A program made the position numbers and the translations under genes. Of a DNA stretch of 64,000 nucleotides, positions 25,026-36,504 are shown piece after piece. Source of the stretch: Pyrrhoderma lamaoense (Eukaryota; Basidiomycota; Agaricomycetes; Hymenochaetales; Hymenochaetaceae); the NCBI GenBank assembly GCA_002794735.1, contig NBAZ01000010.1:558001-622000 (forward strand), read 5' to 3'. Below the pieces are notes generated by a model, which did not search any database, had not been told where the DNA came from, and saw nothing but the letters and a program-made list of their open reading frames with translations. Numbering within the stretch: position 1 is the first letter of the stretch; the number at the start of each line of letters is the position of its first letter.

Positions 25026-25738
25026 TCAATATCTGTAACGGGTTGAGTAATCTGGGAAGTAAACAACATTAATACTGAGAATTCAACTGAATAGAGAAAA
25101 CACATGCCTTTCGGGGAGACAACTAAACCTCGTCCTTTCGAAGCACCTCGATATACGGTCTCAATTATATCAATTAACTAGGAAGTAGGTAAGTATTCAG
25201 TACATTAATAACTTATGACAAGCTTACTTCTTGTTTATTGTCCATGGCCCAGTTACTTTGTATTTCGATGATACTGTTAGTAATGGTTGCAACGCGAGAT
25301 GATGCCAATAACTCACATTTTATTATTGTTACCCGTGCCAAGATCTATCATTATGTGTTTGTTTCTGTGTATAGATTGAGCAATAGTTATAACAGGTAAA
25401 TCCATAGCCACGTACCTATAAAAGAACATCACCGTACACGGGTCATACAACTCATACATCTATTGTGGTCATGATAGCTACTAGTAAGACGGAGCTCCAG
25501 ACAGAGAGAAGAACAAGGTGCATACTTTGTTAAAGTCTGGAACAAGAGTGATATCACATAAGTAGATCACAGCAAAATTCTGAACCAAGTCTGAAACTGA
25601 GTAAAGTGTTTCATCCATCGTCATGCATTGAGGGTCCCAGTCATGTCCAAATCGGATTACAACAACACGGTCTTCTTCTGATTTGATTGCTTCGTCAACG
25701 TGCCAGCCAGATGGGAGATGGGGGAGGAAGTAAGACAT
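25026..25738 (-). CDS. DIB1: U5 snRNP thioredoxin-like splicing factor DIM1/Dib1
   Basis: Six exons (25526-25738, 25416-25459, 25317-25364, 25228-25255, 25108-25177, 25026-25051) total 429 nt, exactly 142 codons plus stop, the invariant length of the Dim1/TXNL4A family. The product is a thioredoxin-fold component of the U5 and tri-snRNP that acts in pre-mRNA splicing and is essential in yeasts. Visible signatures are MSYFLPHLPSGWHVDEAI, RFGHDWDPQCM, VPDFNKMYELYDPCTVMFF, NKHIMIDLGTGNNNKINWAM and the C-terminal KGRGLVVSPKDYSTRYRY. All phases match. The last intron has a GC donor (CCGAAAG|gcatgtg) and a TTCCCAG acceptor. No frame break, so this gene is a good calibration for splice-site reading in this window. 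It shares an upstream region with the TauD-type gene. Confidence 0.97.
25052..25107 (-). other. GC-AG intron in DIM1
   Basis: 56-nt intron, phase 1, donor G|GCATGT, acceptor TTCCCAG. Both neighbouring exons are fixed by the near-invariant protein sequence (VVSPK|DYST), so no GT alternative preserves the product. Confidence 0.88.
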
Positions 25739-26506
25739 GTTTGGTTTAGCTGAGAAGTAAAGCTTGAAAGGACTGTAAGTTTCAAACAATGCACGCCGCC
25801 GATGCAAAGTTACATTACTGCCGGCCCTGAAGCCGAAGAACCTTCAAGAACAACTTGAAGTTGATCAACAAATGCTCACTCTCCCCAGTTCAACTACAAC
25901 CTTTCAATAATCTATATTATGTATTTCGCTATTATCTCCCGGTGAACATGTCCTGACATATCTGTTATTGAATTTCCAAAATAATAAGTAAAGCAATTCT
26001 GAACCGAAAATCACTGAAAAAACATTTCGATCGCACCCTTTTTAAGGTATGCTAATTACAACAATATCTCTCCAGTCATTGATATTTCGTATAACTGATT
26101 GACCGAGACCTTAATTGTAGAACTATTTTTGAATAACTAAATACCTCAATAATATATATTATAATTGTATATCTTGAGCCCTGGACTCTCTCTTTCAGCT
26201 CAATCAGATTATCAAGATATCAAAACCGCTGTGGCTGTAAGGTCGATCAACGTTTATCTTATCTCAACTTTACGGACCGTATAACGCAACTCGAATGGCG
26301 TGCTTAATTACCAGTGTTTTGATCTCATATTGTGATGCAATCCATGGTTCTCATCGCGCAAAAGACCACAATTCTGACTAGTTATCCTACTAACTCCATT
26401 TCGTGATCCTCGTGACTATGGCTGAATAACAACACTTGCAGGATATATAACAACGGGGAAATGGGAGGGGGAAAATTACTCTCAAGATCTCATCCAATTT
26501 TTACCA
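25739..26506. promoter_or_regulatory. Divergent promoter between DIM1 and the TauD-type gene
   Basis: 768 bp between two head-to-head ATGs. On the dioxygenase side, a TATA-like GGATATATAA lies at about 26443, some 60 bp before its ATG. No other defined element seen. Confidence 0.4.
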
Positions 26507-28096
26507 ATGGCTCCCGTTGCTACTGAAACTCAACGCCAAAATGAGGATCCTATCAAGGATTTGAAGGCCAAAATCAACTCTGAAAGCACTGTTCAAAAAG
26601 TTATCCAGTCATTCAACCCATTCTATTCACCTTCCATATCGGATGACGGGGATGCAACCTACGAATATGAACGGTATAAAGTAAGCATATAGTCAAATGT
26701 GTCATGTATCATAATTACTAAAGATATCTCTCTTTAGCCTTCATTCCCGGTAGTTGACTGGGAGCCCCTTGAGCCATTCGAGGTCACTGACAGAGCTCAC
26801 TCCGCTGACCCAGAGAAGCGTTCCCTTCTCTCAGCTGCGAAGAAAGTAACACAACTTACACCCGTTATCGGTGTAGAAATAGAGGGCATAGATCTCACAC
26901 AACTCAGTGATAGCCAGAAAGACGAACTGTACGTTGTTTCATATAAACAAGTTGTACTTGGATTGAGAAGTTAATGAAAATCAATTAGTGCTTTACTTGT
27001 CGCTGAAAGAGGAGTAGTGTGTAAGTCTATATTTTAAAATGTGGAATGAAAGGCATCTTAAAACGTAATACGAACAGTCTTCCGTGATCAGCGTATTGAT
27101 ATCCACCAACAACTTGAGCTTGGACGTTATTACGGTCCGTTGCATAAGCACGCAACAACCCCAGTTCCTAAGGAACCAGGTCTGGAAGAAGTTCATGGTA
27201 TGTTGGAGTACATGAATAGCGATCAATGAAATTAACTCTGACCAATTATCCAGTTGTATACAATGACTCTGCTCGCCGACCAGACCCAACCGCTTTCTCT
27301 AAGCTTGAACTCTGGCACTCGGACGTTTCTTACGAACTCCAGCCACCTAGTACGACATCGTTGAAGGGAATTACTATCCCACCGTACGGTGGTGACACAT
27401 TATTTAGCTCCGGATACGCTCTTTACTCATCACTATCACCGGGCTTCCAAACGTACTTGGAAGGATTGACTGCCGTACACAGCGCAAAGGCGCAAGCAGA
27501 CGGTTCTCGTGCTGCGGGTTTGCACGTTCGTCGCCAGGAGATTGAAACCGTACATCCGTTGGTCAGAGTACACCCGGTTACTGGCTGGAAGAGCGTGTAT
27601 GTCAATCCAGGATTCACACGACGCATTATTGGTGTCCCGAAAGCAGAGTCCGACGCCATCTTATCTTTCCTTTTCCACCAAATTTCGGAGAACCCGGATT
27701 TCCAAGTTCGCTTCCGTTGGGAGCGTGACTCTATAGCTATTTGGGACAACCGGGTAAGTTTTCTTTTTCTTTTTGTGTTCAAGCGTCATGTTCTATTACC
27801 TCCTATCCGTACCCCATTTCCCCATTTCCCCGGATCTAAGTAACTGACTGATATTGTGTGCTGGGTAGGTTGTGACACATTCTGCAACGTTTGATTTCTG
27901 GCCTCATCGTCGACATGCTTTGAGAGCTACCCCTCATGGAGAACGTCCGTTGTCTGTAGCCGAGTATGAAAATAAATTTGGAAAGAAGGCAAAGGACCGC
28001 CAGCAGGAGATTTGGAAAGCACACGGTGTTACGGACCCTCTGGAAAAGGCACGAAATGCTGGCGCAAATAGTAAGCCGACGGGGTACAATGACTAA
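26507..28096 (+). CDS. TauD/TfdA-family 2-oxoglutarate/Fe(II) dioxygenase (sulfonate dioxygenase type)
   Basis: Six exons (26507-26680, 26738-26928, 26989-27020, 27078-27197, 27254-27753, 27869-28096) sum to 1245 nt, 414 residues, with every phase consistent and no frame break. The family couples 2-oxoglutarate decarboxylation to substrate hydroxylation. Related fungal enzymes (JLP1, taurine/alkylsulfonate dioxygenases) release sulfite for sulfur nutrition, but the substrate here is inferred only. The iron ligands are the HxD pair in ELWHSDVSYE (His194, Asp196) and the distal His in VVTHSATFDFW (His343). The 2-oxoglutarate-binding Arg is in RRHALRATPHGERP (about Arg358). The N-terminal 70 residues are variable, as usual in fungal members. 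Transcribed divergently from DIM1. Confidence 0.93.
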
Positions 28097-29196
28097 AAAA
28101 AAGTGGGAATAAAAGTTCCATGAACTGTATTTTATGTGTACAAGGATCTTAACTTGTTTTATGTTATTCATTTTATTTGGATTAAGGTTTTCACATTAAT
28201 AATCATCGTCGGAGCAAGAGAGTGCCAAGCCATTGGAAAGGCAAAAACGTCTAGACCCCCATAAAAAGAGTGATGATTAATAGATGCATATGTTATATTA
28301 GAAGTTCGTGTATTTTAGGAATGTGGGATCAGAGAAGAAAACTAGTATTTTTAGAGTCATTCATCGGTTCTGTTTTGCATTGATTGTTACCAAATTTGTT
28401 ATCGATCGCGGAAGCATCAAAGATACATTCGGTGTCTGAGCTTGTGAGACAGGAAGCCTTTGAATCTTTGGGCGTTGAGTAATTTAACGCTGATACAGTA
28501 GCGGCCATATTCGTGAAGACCATGGAACAAAGAAGAAGCGCTCCGGGTTATAGATGCCAATACGCTTTAGTATGAACAGGTAAAGAAAGTGTGCTGCCAA
28601 TGAGGTGATTATTGACATCAGGAGTGACGAAATGAATGAATGAGTCATGGTTTACTTAAGTCATTTGACGAAAGGGACTTGTCACTTGAAATGGACAAAA
28701 AATGCAGTGTTTCTGAACGTGGTCTGCTGATGTGATCCCCTCGCGAGGGGAGTAAGAGAGTAAGGTTAGATGCTACATAAAAGGACATCCTTCATCCTGG
28801 GGTTATCCGGCACATTTGATAATAAGAAGTCCAAGAAGTTATAGTAATCGCAATTTTTTCCCCTTGCGGACGGTTATTACGTTGAAAATCAGGACTAAAA
28901 CTAAGACATCTTTTTTTTCTCGAGAATTCGATGAAAAATAATGAAAAAGTGAATAAAAAAATGGTTGGAAGCCACCGAGGAAGCACAACGCCCCCAAGCC
29001 GGTGACATCCGGTTTTATGTGATGCGTGTTTTTCACTTGACTATATCCGGCGAAAGCAACTAGATCTCGGATGAATCCCGCAGAATCTAGTAACTCATAT
29101 TTAAACTCATACATTACAGCATCTTCTGGAACCTATGGTACCACGACGCCCCCGCATTTCAAGCTTGACGTATTTCTGTTTTAACATCATTTATTC
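28097..29196. other. Intergenic, 1.1 kb
   Basis: Between the dioxygenase 3' end and the esterase start. It contains a 16-bp perfect palindrome at 28736-28751 and a 64-codon minus-strand ORF (28329-28523) without domain features. No gene supported. Confidence 0.45.
28736..28751. repeat. 16-bp perfect palindrome TCCCCTCGCGAGGGGA
   Basis: Self-complementary site with a central TCGCGA, about 450 bp upstream of the esterase start. It could be a dimeric zinc-cluster or similar factor site, since its CCCCT halves resemble stress-response elements. Function is not shown. Confidence 0.5.
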
Positions 29197-31737
29197 ATGA
29201 TGGTCGAAGCTGTACATTCCGACTTTGAATCTGAGTCTGACAATGGCAGCAGCGCCGTCTTTAATGAATTCAATGTTCAAAACGATTTGAATGTGGATGG
29301 GGTGGAGACTGCGGATGAATTGTCATCAGATCCATTTCAGACCAATGAAGAAGTTTCTTTAATTCATGATACTCTTCATACTAAATTCATCGGTGTACGA
29401 CACAACGTGTCTCAGCCTACAGCAGAAGTTCATCAGTATCGGGGAATTAAATACGCTCAGGTCCCCAAGCGCTTTCGAAAGTCTGTACTGCACGAGACAT
29501 TCCCAGAAGTGACGATTGCTACTAAGAATGGGTATGCCCACTCTCTTTCTATTCTTCTATTCAATCTTTAGACACTGACTCGGTGTACGTGATGCATGTA
29601 GACCGATCTGTCCTCAGATCAGAAATCGTAAACTCGAGACTCGTCTATATGGGTTACCTCGTCACATCATACCAGAAAAGGAGCATCTTGAAGAAGACGA
29701 ATTCAATTGTCTCAACCTGACGATCACGGCTCCGTCATCAAGGTGTCAAGTTGTACATGCTCCCTTACCAGTCATGGTCTGGATACACGGTGGGGGCAAT
29801 GTTACTGGGTGTGCTACCGACTGGATTTGGGATGCCGGTGCGCTCGTAAAGAGGAGCATTGAAATAGGGAACCCAGTCCTGGTAGTGTCCATCAAGTGAG
29901 CACCTTTTTTCCTGTCCGCGGTGCGAATGGTATCGTTAGATTTCTCTACTTCACCTTAACTCAATCTATCCGTCATGATCTTGTTTTTTCCCCTGCGTCT
30001 TACCGTCCCCCCATATGTGGTCTAGCCCCCCCCCCAAATATGATCCATGCCCCTTCTTTTTGTCTGCTAGTTTCCGATTTTCCCCGCTTTTACACCTGAA
30101 TCAACTTCTTCTCAATACAGAGCCAAATTTCTTAGACTAACTAATTTCAATCAGCTACCGTCTTGGTCTTTTTGGTTTTGGTGCAAGCGAGCTATTAAGA
30201 GAAGACAATGCATCCGCAGGTGAAATAGGGGTCGGAAATTATGGTATGATTATTATTGTGTATATAATGGCACATTTTTGATATCTTTACTAAATGATAT
30301 ACAGGTCTTCATGACCAACGGACCGCACTGCAATGGATCAGAAAGCATATCTCCGGCTTCGGTGGGGACCCCTGGAGTGTAACTCTGTTTGGATCCTCTT
30401 GGGGTGCCGCCGATATACATGCACATTTACTATCGTCCGCAAATCTGGCAGATGTAACCGCAGCGCCAGACCAAGAGGGGCCTCTGTTTCATCGAGCTAT
30501 CTTACAGTCGGGGCGCTTGTCCCTTCTTCCTCCGTTGTTCAGGACATCGGATCAGCTGGTCATCATCTAGGTCGCATAATGTCGAATTTCCACGTCACTA
30601 CAATAGAAGAACTTCGACAAGTGCCTGCGCCGAAACTGGTACAAGCGACGGGTGAAAGAGTTCGCCCCGTAGATGATGGTGTTTTCCTCCGATCAGATTG
30701 GCGAACTCTTGCACTTCCCTACTCAACGTCCCCAGATGTACCGAGAAATTGGCGTCAGGATGTAATTATCGGAGATGTTGCCTGTGAAAGTGTACTTTGG
30801 GCAGCTCCAGCTCGTATGTGGGCGGCAGATGCTGTAGCAAGACGTGCGAGAGCTGTTGTTCAAAGTGTACGACGTGTGGATGCACTTATGCGTGCATATG
30901 ACATCGTTGAGGGACCAACGTCCCCTTCCAGAGAGCTTCCCGCTTTGGTTTCTGAATCTGCTATCTCGGACGACGAGAACTATTCATCGAGCGGAAGCGA
31001 TGGGGAAGAAGATGAACTTGCCGAGCGTGTTATGGAATTGATGAACGATGTAGCCTTTGCTTGGCCTGTAGACGTTGCTGCGAGATGCGCAGCGGATTCT
31101 GCATTCCTTTTTGACGATCAGCTACGTAATCTCCATAATAGTAATGATGGGTATCTCAGTACAGTTTCGGAGTCAGAATCCTCTCCTTCTCCTTCGCCGA
31201 GTAGCTCAGAATACAACCTTGCTCCACACAAAAGGTCCAGATATGCAAATGCACCTTATGTATACCGCTACGTTTTTGACCAGGCTTCGCCTTACACGGG
31301 CACGCCTCATCATGGTGTAGATCTACTTTATCTGTTCGGGAATATACCTTTCCCCACAGATCCCGAACTTTCTCCGGAGGAGAACGAGGAAGTGAATTGG
31401 GTTCATGCTGTTGTGCGGAACGAAATCCAAAATCGCTGGCTCATGTTTGCATCTGGGAAAGCACCATGGGACTATCTCACCCCTCAGCCCCCTGCTGGAG
31501 TAGCGGGTATGAGTGATCGTGGTCTTTTTGCTACTCCTCTATTAGCTCCCGTTAGCAGTTTCCCTGGTGGTCTCACATCAAGCTCTGGTACAACCAGCCC
31601 TGCTTCCGCGACAAGTCGCTCATCGAGTTTCTCGAGTGCGTTTGGATCTGGAAACCCCTTTGCAATGCATGCACACCAACACCAACAACATCAGCATCAT
31701 CAGCATCCCCCTCATCACACACAACAGCCGCAACAGC

Positions 31738-31768
<31 letters not shown>

Positions 31769-32054
31769 CGCTCACCATCATCCTCACCACCACCACCCAC
31801 ACCATCATCATCACTATGGACCGCATTTATATGGACCAGGAAATCCTCCTCCTATTTCTATCAGCGAATCAGACAAGGTATTCGTTTTCGGACCCGAAGG
31901 GGAGACCGGGTTGCGTAGTGCAACGATTTTCGCTGGACGTCGACGTGTTCATGCTTGGCGTAAGGCGTTAGCTCCCCTAGGTCTCGCAACCGCACAAAAA
32001 GTAGGCCTCGAGCTTGGTAATGGGCCTACTCTTGCAAACGCTATGCGTATGTAG
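29197..32054 (+). CDS. Carboxylesterase family (type B) alpha/beta hydrolase with His/Gln-rich insertion
   Basis: Starts at 29197-29200 with an acidic N-terminal extension and no signal peptide. Introns lie near 29532, 29895 and 30243. Family signatures: [13 protein letters not shown]; oxyanion loop [46 protein letters not shown]; nucleophile elbow [14 protein letters not shown] (GxSxG with Trp where GESAG is usual). The likely catalytic His is in [14 protein letters not shown]. The frame breaks at the GGGG run 30510-30513. Up to there the protein reads HRAILQSG; after it [14 protein letters not shown] continues in another frame to the TAG at 32054. An extra G would join them. Between about 31540 and 31840 a Ser-rich, then His/Gln-rich segment interrupts the domain before the conserved [13 protein letters not shown] and AWRKAL end. 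Enzyme class is clear; substrate unknown. Confidence 0.88.
31731..31769 (+). repeat. CAA/CAG repeat encoding poly-Gln
   Basis: Runs of CAA (with CAG) encode about 12 Gln inside a larger His-rich segment of the esterase. The repeat is in frame with the conserved C-terminal domain. Confidence 0.85.
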
Positions 32055-32866
32055 CCGGATCACATACACACGAAGAAAAGAAAACTCTAAAAAGGACATT
32101 GCATTCACGAACCCTTGCAATTAAACATTTGGCTGCATATCTCATGATTTTTTTTTCATTATTCTGCATTCACGATGTTTATTTATTATGTTTCTTCTTA
32201 TTTTCCTTGACTGAATCCCCTGCTGACAAAAAAAAGGTTGGAGTTCAGCAATCATTTGCTGACATGAAAACGCACCATGAGTTCCTCCAATACGTTAATC
32301 GTTAATGACTCAACTCTCTGGTTTAGAATTGGGATCTTGTGTTGTATATGTATATTTTTCCTTTGGCTTCTGTATGTCTGCTTTATTATGCTGTTGTACT
32401 ACTATCATAAAACTTTCCTCGCCGTATTACTCGAAATCTTGTTGTGAATTGATTTGACTAACTTGCTTTCCAATAATAATGTCATTAATAAAGTTTTATA
32501 AACCTATCGTTTACGTAAACAAGCCCTCAAAGCACCTTTTTTTGTGACATCATTAACGTCGACTCATTAAGGCATTACATGCCAACATGGACTCACAATT
32601 GCAAGAAATGGGCGTCGCTTTTGCGTATTTCAGAAGCTTTGACTTCTATCTGTTAGAACCCAGGATAATGCAAACACGACTAACTGCTTATATCCAACGA
32701 TCTTTTCATACCGCACGGGTAGCGTAACAATTCCTTACTTATATATCGTAAACGAAAACCTTCGAGCTGCGGGCTAAAAATAGTTCAAGTATAAAACGGA
32801 TGAGGATGGTGCGGCTGATCCAAGGTCCATATATACCGCGTCTCGTCCCTTTTGATATCTTGAACT
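32055..32866. other. Intergenic, 0.8 kb
   Basis: 3' region of the esterase and promoter of the alpha/beta hydrolase gene. T-rich; no supported ORF. Confidence 0.5.
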
Positions 32867-34128
32867 ATGGAGAAAGCCGTTATTGACGAGTCTGGGACCA
32901 CTTTTGCTTATATCGACTCGGGCGCACCGTCGGAAGACGGATATTCTACCTTAATTTGTGTTCACGGACATTCATACCATGCTAGTACGTGTTCATACCT
33001 CTTTCTTTCAATCTTAGCTAGGAGATCTGATTGTTGGATCTGATATAGGAAACTTTGATAGGCTTTTACCTCTATCGAAAAAGTATAATACTCGGTCATC
33101 GCGCTGAATAGGCGAGATTACATTGGGTCGACGCTTTTTTCTCAGCAAGAACTGGAAACGATAAATGGTGATGACTCTGGTGGCCACTCTGAGTTTCTTA
33201 GGAAACGGGGCCTTGAGATCGCCTTGTTTATAGCTTGGATTATAAAAGAGAAATCTTTGCCCCCTAAAGGAGCAGATGGATCTTCTGCTCCAGGAGGTAT
33301 CATCCTACTGGGTTGGTCTCTTGGAAATATCACAACACTAGCTTTTCTGGCGAACCTTAATACTTATCCTACTGAGGTAGTCAACCTTATTGAGTCTTAT
33401 CTGAAAGTATTTTACATATATGGTGAGCAGAAAGCAAAAATAGTGAAAGGGTCTGTATGTTGATAAGATCTCGGAATAGAACTCCCGGATAACTGCATTG
33501 GGTGCGATCCTCCACAGGGTGGTTATCATCCTTTCAAAGATCCTGGTATACCAGAACGGACTCGAGGTATTGTTTTTGGGAAATGGGTATCGACGTACTA
33601 TGATCATCCTGCATATGCAGCTGGTGCTGAATCATCTGGACTACGTGATATTACCTCTTTGAAACTGAAAGCACCATTTAAATCTGCCAAACGATGTACT
33701 CTCGATAGACTGTCACCACGCGAATTATTGGACAGTGTTGATGCTGCGCCGGGACCGCGTTCTGAAAAGGCAATGTGGAGCATAGGGCTTCCCGTTTTAC
33801 AGGCGCAGACGTCTACTGCTTTGCTTGGTCTATAGACTCGGATTCGACAGATGAGCAGAAACTCTTGATACCTTCACTGGAGGTGCGGGTTGTATATGGT
33901 CTCGAGTCCCTTTGGGTCGTACATTGGGAGACATGGCATCTTGAAGATCAATACAAGAAGTGGGAGGATGAAGGGAAGAAAGCTCGACCAACATCCTTTA
34001 TACCTATACCTGGGGCTAATCATTTTGTAAGAGTAAGAACCATGTGTTTGTGGAGTAACTTACTAATATGACTTTGCTAGCTTCACTGGGATGATGCGGA
34101 GAAGTTCATGAAGATAATCACTCAGTGA
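32867..34128 (+). CDS. Alpha/beta hydrolase fold protein
   Basis: Exons start at the ATG 32867 (MEKAVIDESGTTFAYIDSG), with introns after HSYHA (about 32982), after VFYIY (33420) and before LHWDD (34031-34081). Signatures are the oxyanion-side CVHGHSYH, the nucleophile elbow LLGWSLGNI (Ser in GxSxG), LEVRVVYGLESLW and the catalytic-His region PGANHF|LHWDD. This matches a group of cytosolic basidiomycete AB-hydrolase-1 proteins of unknown substrate. Two single-base losses are needed to keep the family reading. One is at the GG 33094-33095 (NTR then VIALNRRDYIGS). The other is at about 33829-33836, between QTSTALLGL and DSDSTDEQKL. It follows another hydrolase gene on the same strand, but the two are not similar enough to suggest tandem duplication. 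Confidence 0.8.
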
Positions 34129-34439
34129 CTGTTATCTCGTAATATTCAATTGTTCTGATATGTCAAAATATAAATACCATTCTTGTATAGGATATATTAA
34201 TGTATTGATTAGATTATAACAAATTTAGTCAATAACAATTATACATAATAATATAAGTACGAGCGTTTAGTAGGTGACGTGACGTGACTAAAACTAGTGA
34301 TTTTAGTATGATTTAGTGACACAGCGTGGTTATTTCGGTTTGAAATGTAAACTACTATTTTTATGCAAAGATATCTTGAACATAACACCTTGCATACAAA
34401 ATAACTAATTTCCATTATTTCTTTTTCTCTACCTTAAAA
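34129..34439. other. Intergenic, AT-rich
   Basis: 311 bp between the hydrolase stop and the SEH1 ATG, with terminator-like T/A-rich DNA and the SEH1 promoter. Confidence 0.5.
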
Positions 34440-36153
34440 ATGATACAGACAGCCCTTCTTCAAAACGCACATGATGACCTTGTTACAGATGCAGCTTATG
34501 ACATGTATGGCCTGAACTTGGCCACATGTAGTCTCGACCAAAAGTTAGAAATAATTTACACAGGTTTCTAAAATTAGACCCTGATTTATGATAGGATAAA
34601 GGTCTGGGAACTGGTAACTACTGAAAACTCAAGTGAATGGACGCGCAGAGATTCTTGGAAGGTGAGCACTGTTTTTGTGGTACTTGAATGCATTATTGGA
34701 GGTGCTCATGACCTACAAAATAACGGTTTCAACTAGGCTCACGATGCAACCATTACGAAACTTTCTTGGGCTCACCCAACATTTGGCACTGTTATCGCTT
34801 CAGCGTCATTTGACCGCACCGTTAAAGTATGGGAACAGGTGCAAAGAGATTCAGATTTATCTGCAACGGGAAACTCTAGGTGGTTTGAACGAGCTGTGCT
34901 TCTCGAAGCTAAGGGTAGTGTCCGTGCCGTAGAGTTTGCTCCACATCATTTCGGGTTGAAACTTGTAATTGTTTCTAAAATTTGGTTTTGAACTTCCTAT
35001 TGCTAACTCATGACAATATAACTTAGGCTACAGTCTCAGCTGACAATCATCTTCGTATATATGAATGTTTAGAACAACCTTCTCTTTCGTCATGGCAGCT
35101 CCTAGATGAAGTAGACGTCCCACTCCTACCAATACCAAGCAATACCAATGGAGCATCTGTAGCCATGTCTCTCGCTCCAGGGACACCAAATCCAGCTCTG
35201 GGTGGAGGCTCGACGCTTGATAGCACGAGTGTTTCTAGCTTACTGCAAATCACACAACAAATGAACGCTGCCCAGCAAGGTTCTGGGAGACCAGGAGTAG
35301 GAATACGCGAGGCGGATGGTGGATGGTGTATAAGTTGGTGTAAAGATCGTTATTGGGGAGAAGTAATTGCGGTTGGCTGTGGTGTTGGTGGTATCGTAAA
35401 AGTGAGTACATCCATCCAATTACCAGTAATTTCTTGTTAGTAGATTGCTGAAGCTCAATTCACAAAAAGATAGTACATGTATCCTCACATAGACGTCCAC
35501 AAGTCCTGCTTGCCTTAGAACCTCCCGTTCTGCACCAGCCCTTCCTATATCGCGTCATGCTTCTCGAACAGGTGGGTCGGGAGCTCTGCTCTCGCTACTG
35601 GGGCAATGAGCTCTAGCATCCCTGAGGAAGGAAGTTCCTACGCTGTAACGAGTGTTTCCTGGGCACCTAGTTGCGGGAGGTCTTTCCATCTAGTAGCAAC
35701 TGGGTCGAGAGATGGACATGTCAGGATCTGGAAATTACGACCTCCACCATTAAATAATAGTATGTTAGCAGATGCTATGGATGATGAGGATGAAGGTACA
35801 TTGAATGGAGAAGAGAAGTGGAGTGCATCTTTAGTTGCTGAATTCAATGATCATGAGTGAGTGGTTAAGATACTTTACAGAGTGTCAAGTCATGCTAAAC
35901 TGATACTGAATTGTTTCTAGATCAAGTGTTGGGCGGGTGGAGTGGAATATTACTGGGTATGTTGTTAATTCTTATTGCATTCGTATTCAAACTCAATGGT
36001 TTCTAGAACGATACTGTCATCCTCGGGAAACGATGGAAAGTAAGATTATGGAAACAGGCAGTTGGTGGCATCTGGAGACCCTCAGGATACCTTACTGTCG
36101 AGCAACAGGAAGAAGGAGTAGATGCTGACATGGATGAGAGTGTTGATAGTTAA
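34440..36153 (+). CDS. SEH1: Nucleoporin SEH1 (WD40; Nup107-160 and SEA/GATOR2 complexes)
   Basis: WD40 beta-propeller scaffold shared by the nuclear pore Y-complex and the SEA/GATOR2 complex at the vacuole. Seen in order: LLQNAHDDLVTDAAYDMYG; IKVWELVTTENSSEWTRR; SWKAHDATITKLSWAHP with ASASFDRTVKVWEQ; VRAVEFAPHHFGLKLATVS; DNHLRIYECLEQPSLSSW; GGWCISWCKDRYWGEVIAV; VTSVSWAPSCGRSFHLVA with RDGHVRIWKL; SSVGRVEWNITGTILSSSG. The repeat order and the AHPTFG/FDRT motif identify SEH1 rather than SEC13. Fungal-type linkers (PGTPNPALGGG, an acidic loop) lie between blades. Three single-base losses are inferred: the CCC run 35524-35526, GGG 35579-35581, and after GNDGK at about 36040, where VRLWKQAVGG continues one frame off to the TAA ending at 36153. 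Confidence 0.9.
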
Positions 36154-36504
36154 TTCCTTTGTATATCTGACGGATGGTTGAAATCATGCTTTTTCCACGT
36201 TTTTGTGATATATTGTACTTGAACCGCTTAAAATACAGAGATACCAGAGATGTGCATTATAAACTTCAAATGTAGATGACATTTGTTCAGGACTGAGTTG
36301 TACGCCCTGCTAGCCAAAGTACACATATATGTCGAGGAGCAGTGCTGATCGACAGTTCACGTCATGAATCTGTGACTAACTCGCTGATGGTCAAATTAAT
36401 GGCGCACACAAGAGCCCAAACCCAGAGATCTATGTATGCGCCACCCTTCGCTCCTTTGTCGCTCTAACTTCCTTCAGTACTGTCTACTGCATAAAAGTGG
36501 ATAA
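36154..36504. other. Intergenic spacer
   Basis: About 350 bp between SEH1 and LTN1 on the same strand; no ORF or motif of note. Confidence 0.5.

Noticed and set aside
29896..30099. 67-codon ORF in the esterase locus
   Set aside because: It lies inside an intron of the esterase (donor gtgagc, acceptor ttcaatcag).
29197..34128. Esterase and alpha/beta hydrolase as a biosynthetic or catabolic cluster
   Set aside because: Neighbouring genes are housekeeping (SEH1, LTN1, DIM1) and the P450 is 9 kb away behind LTN1; no cluster logic is visible.
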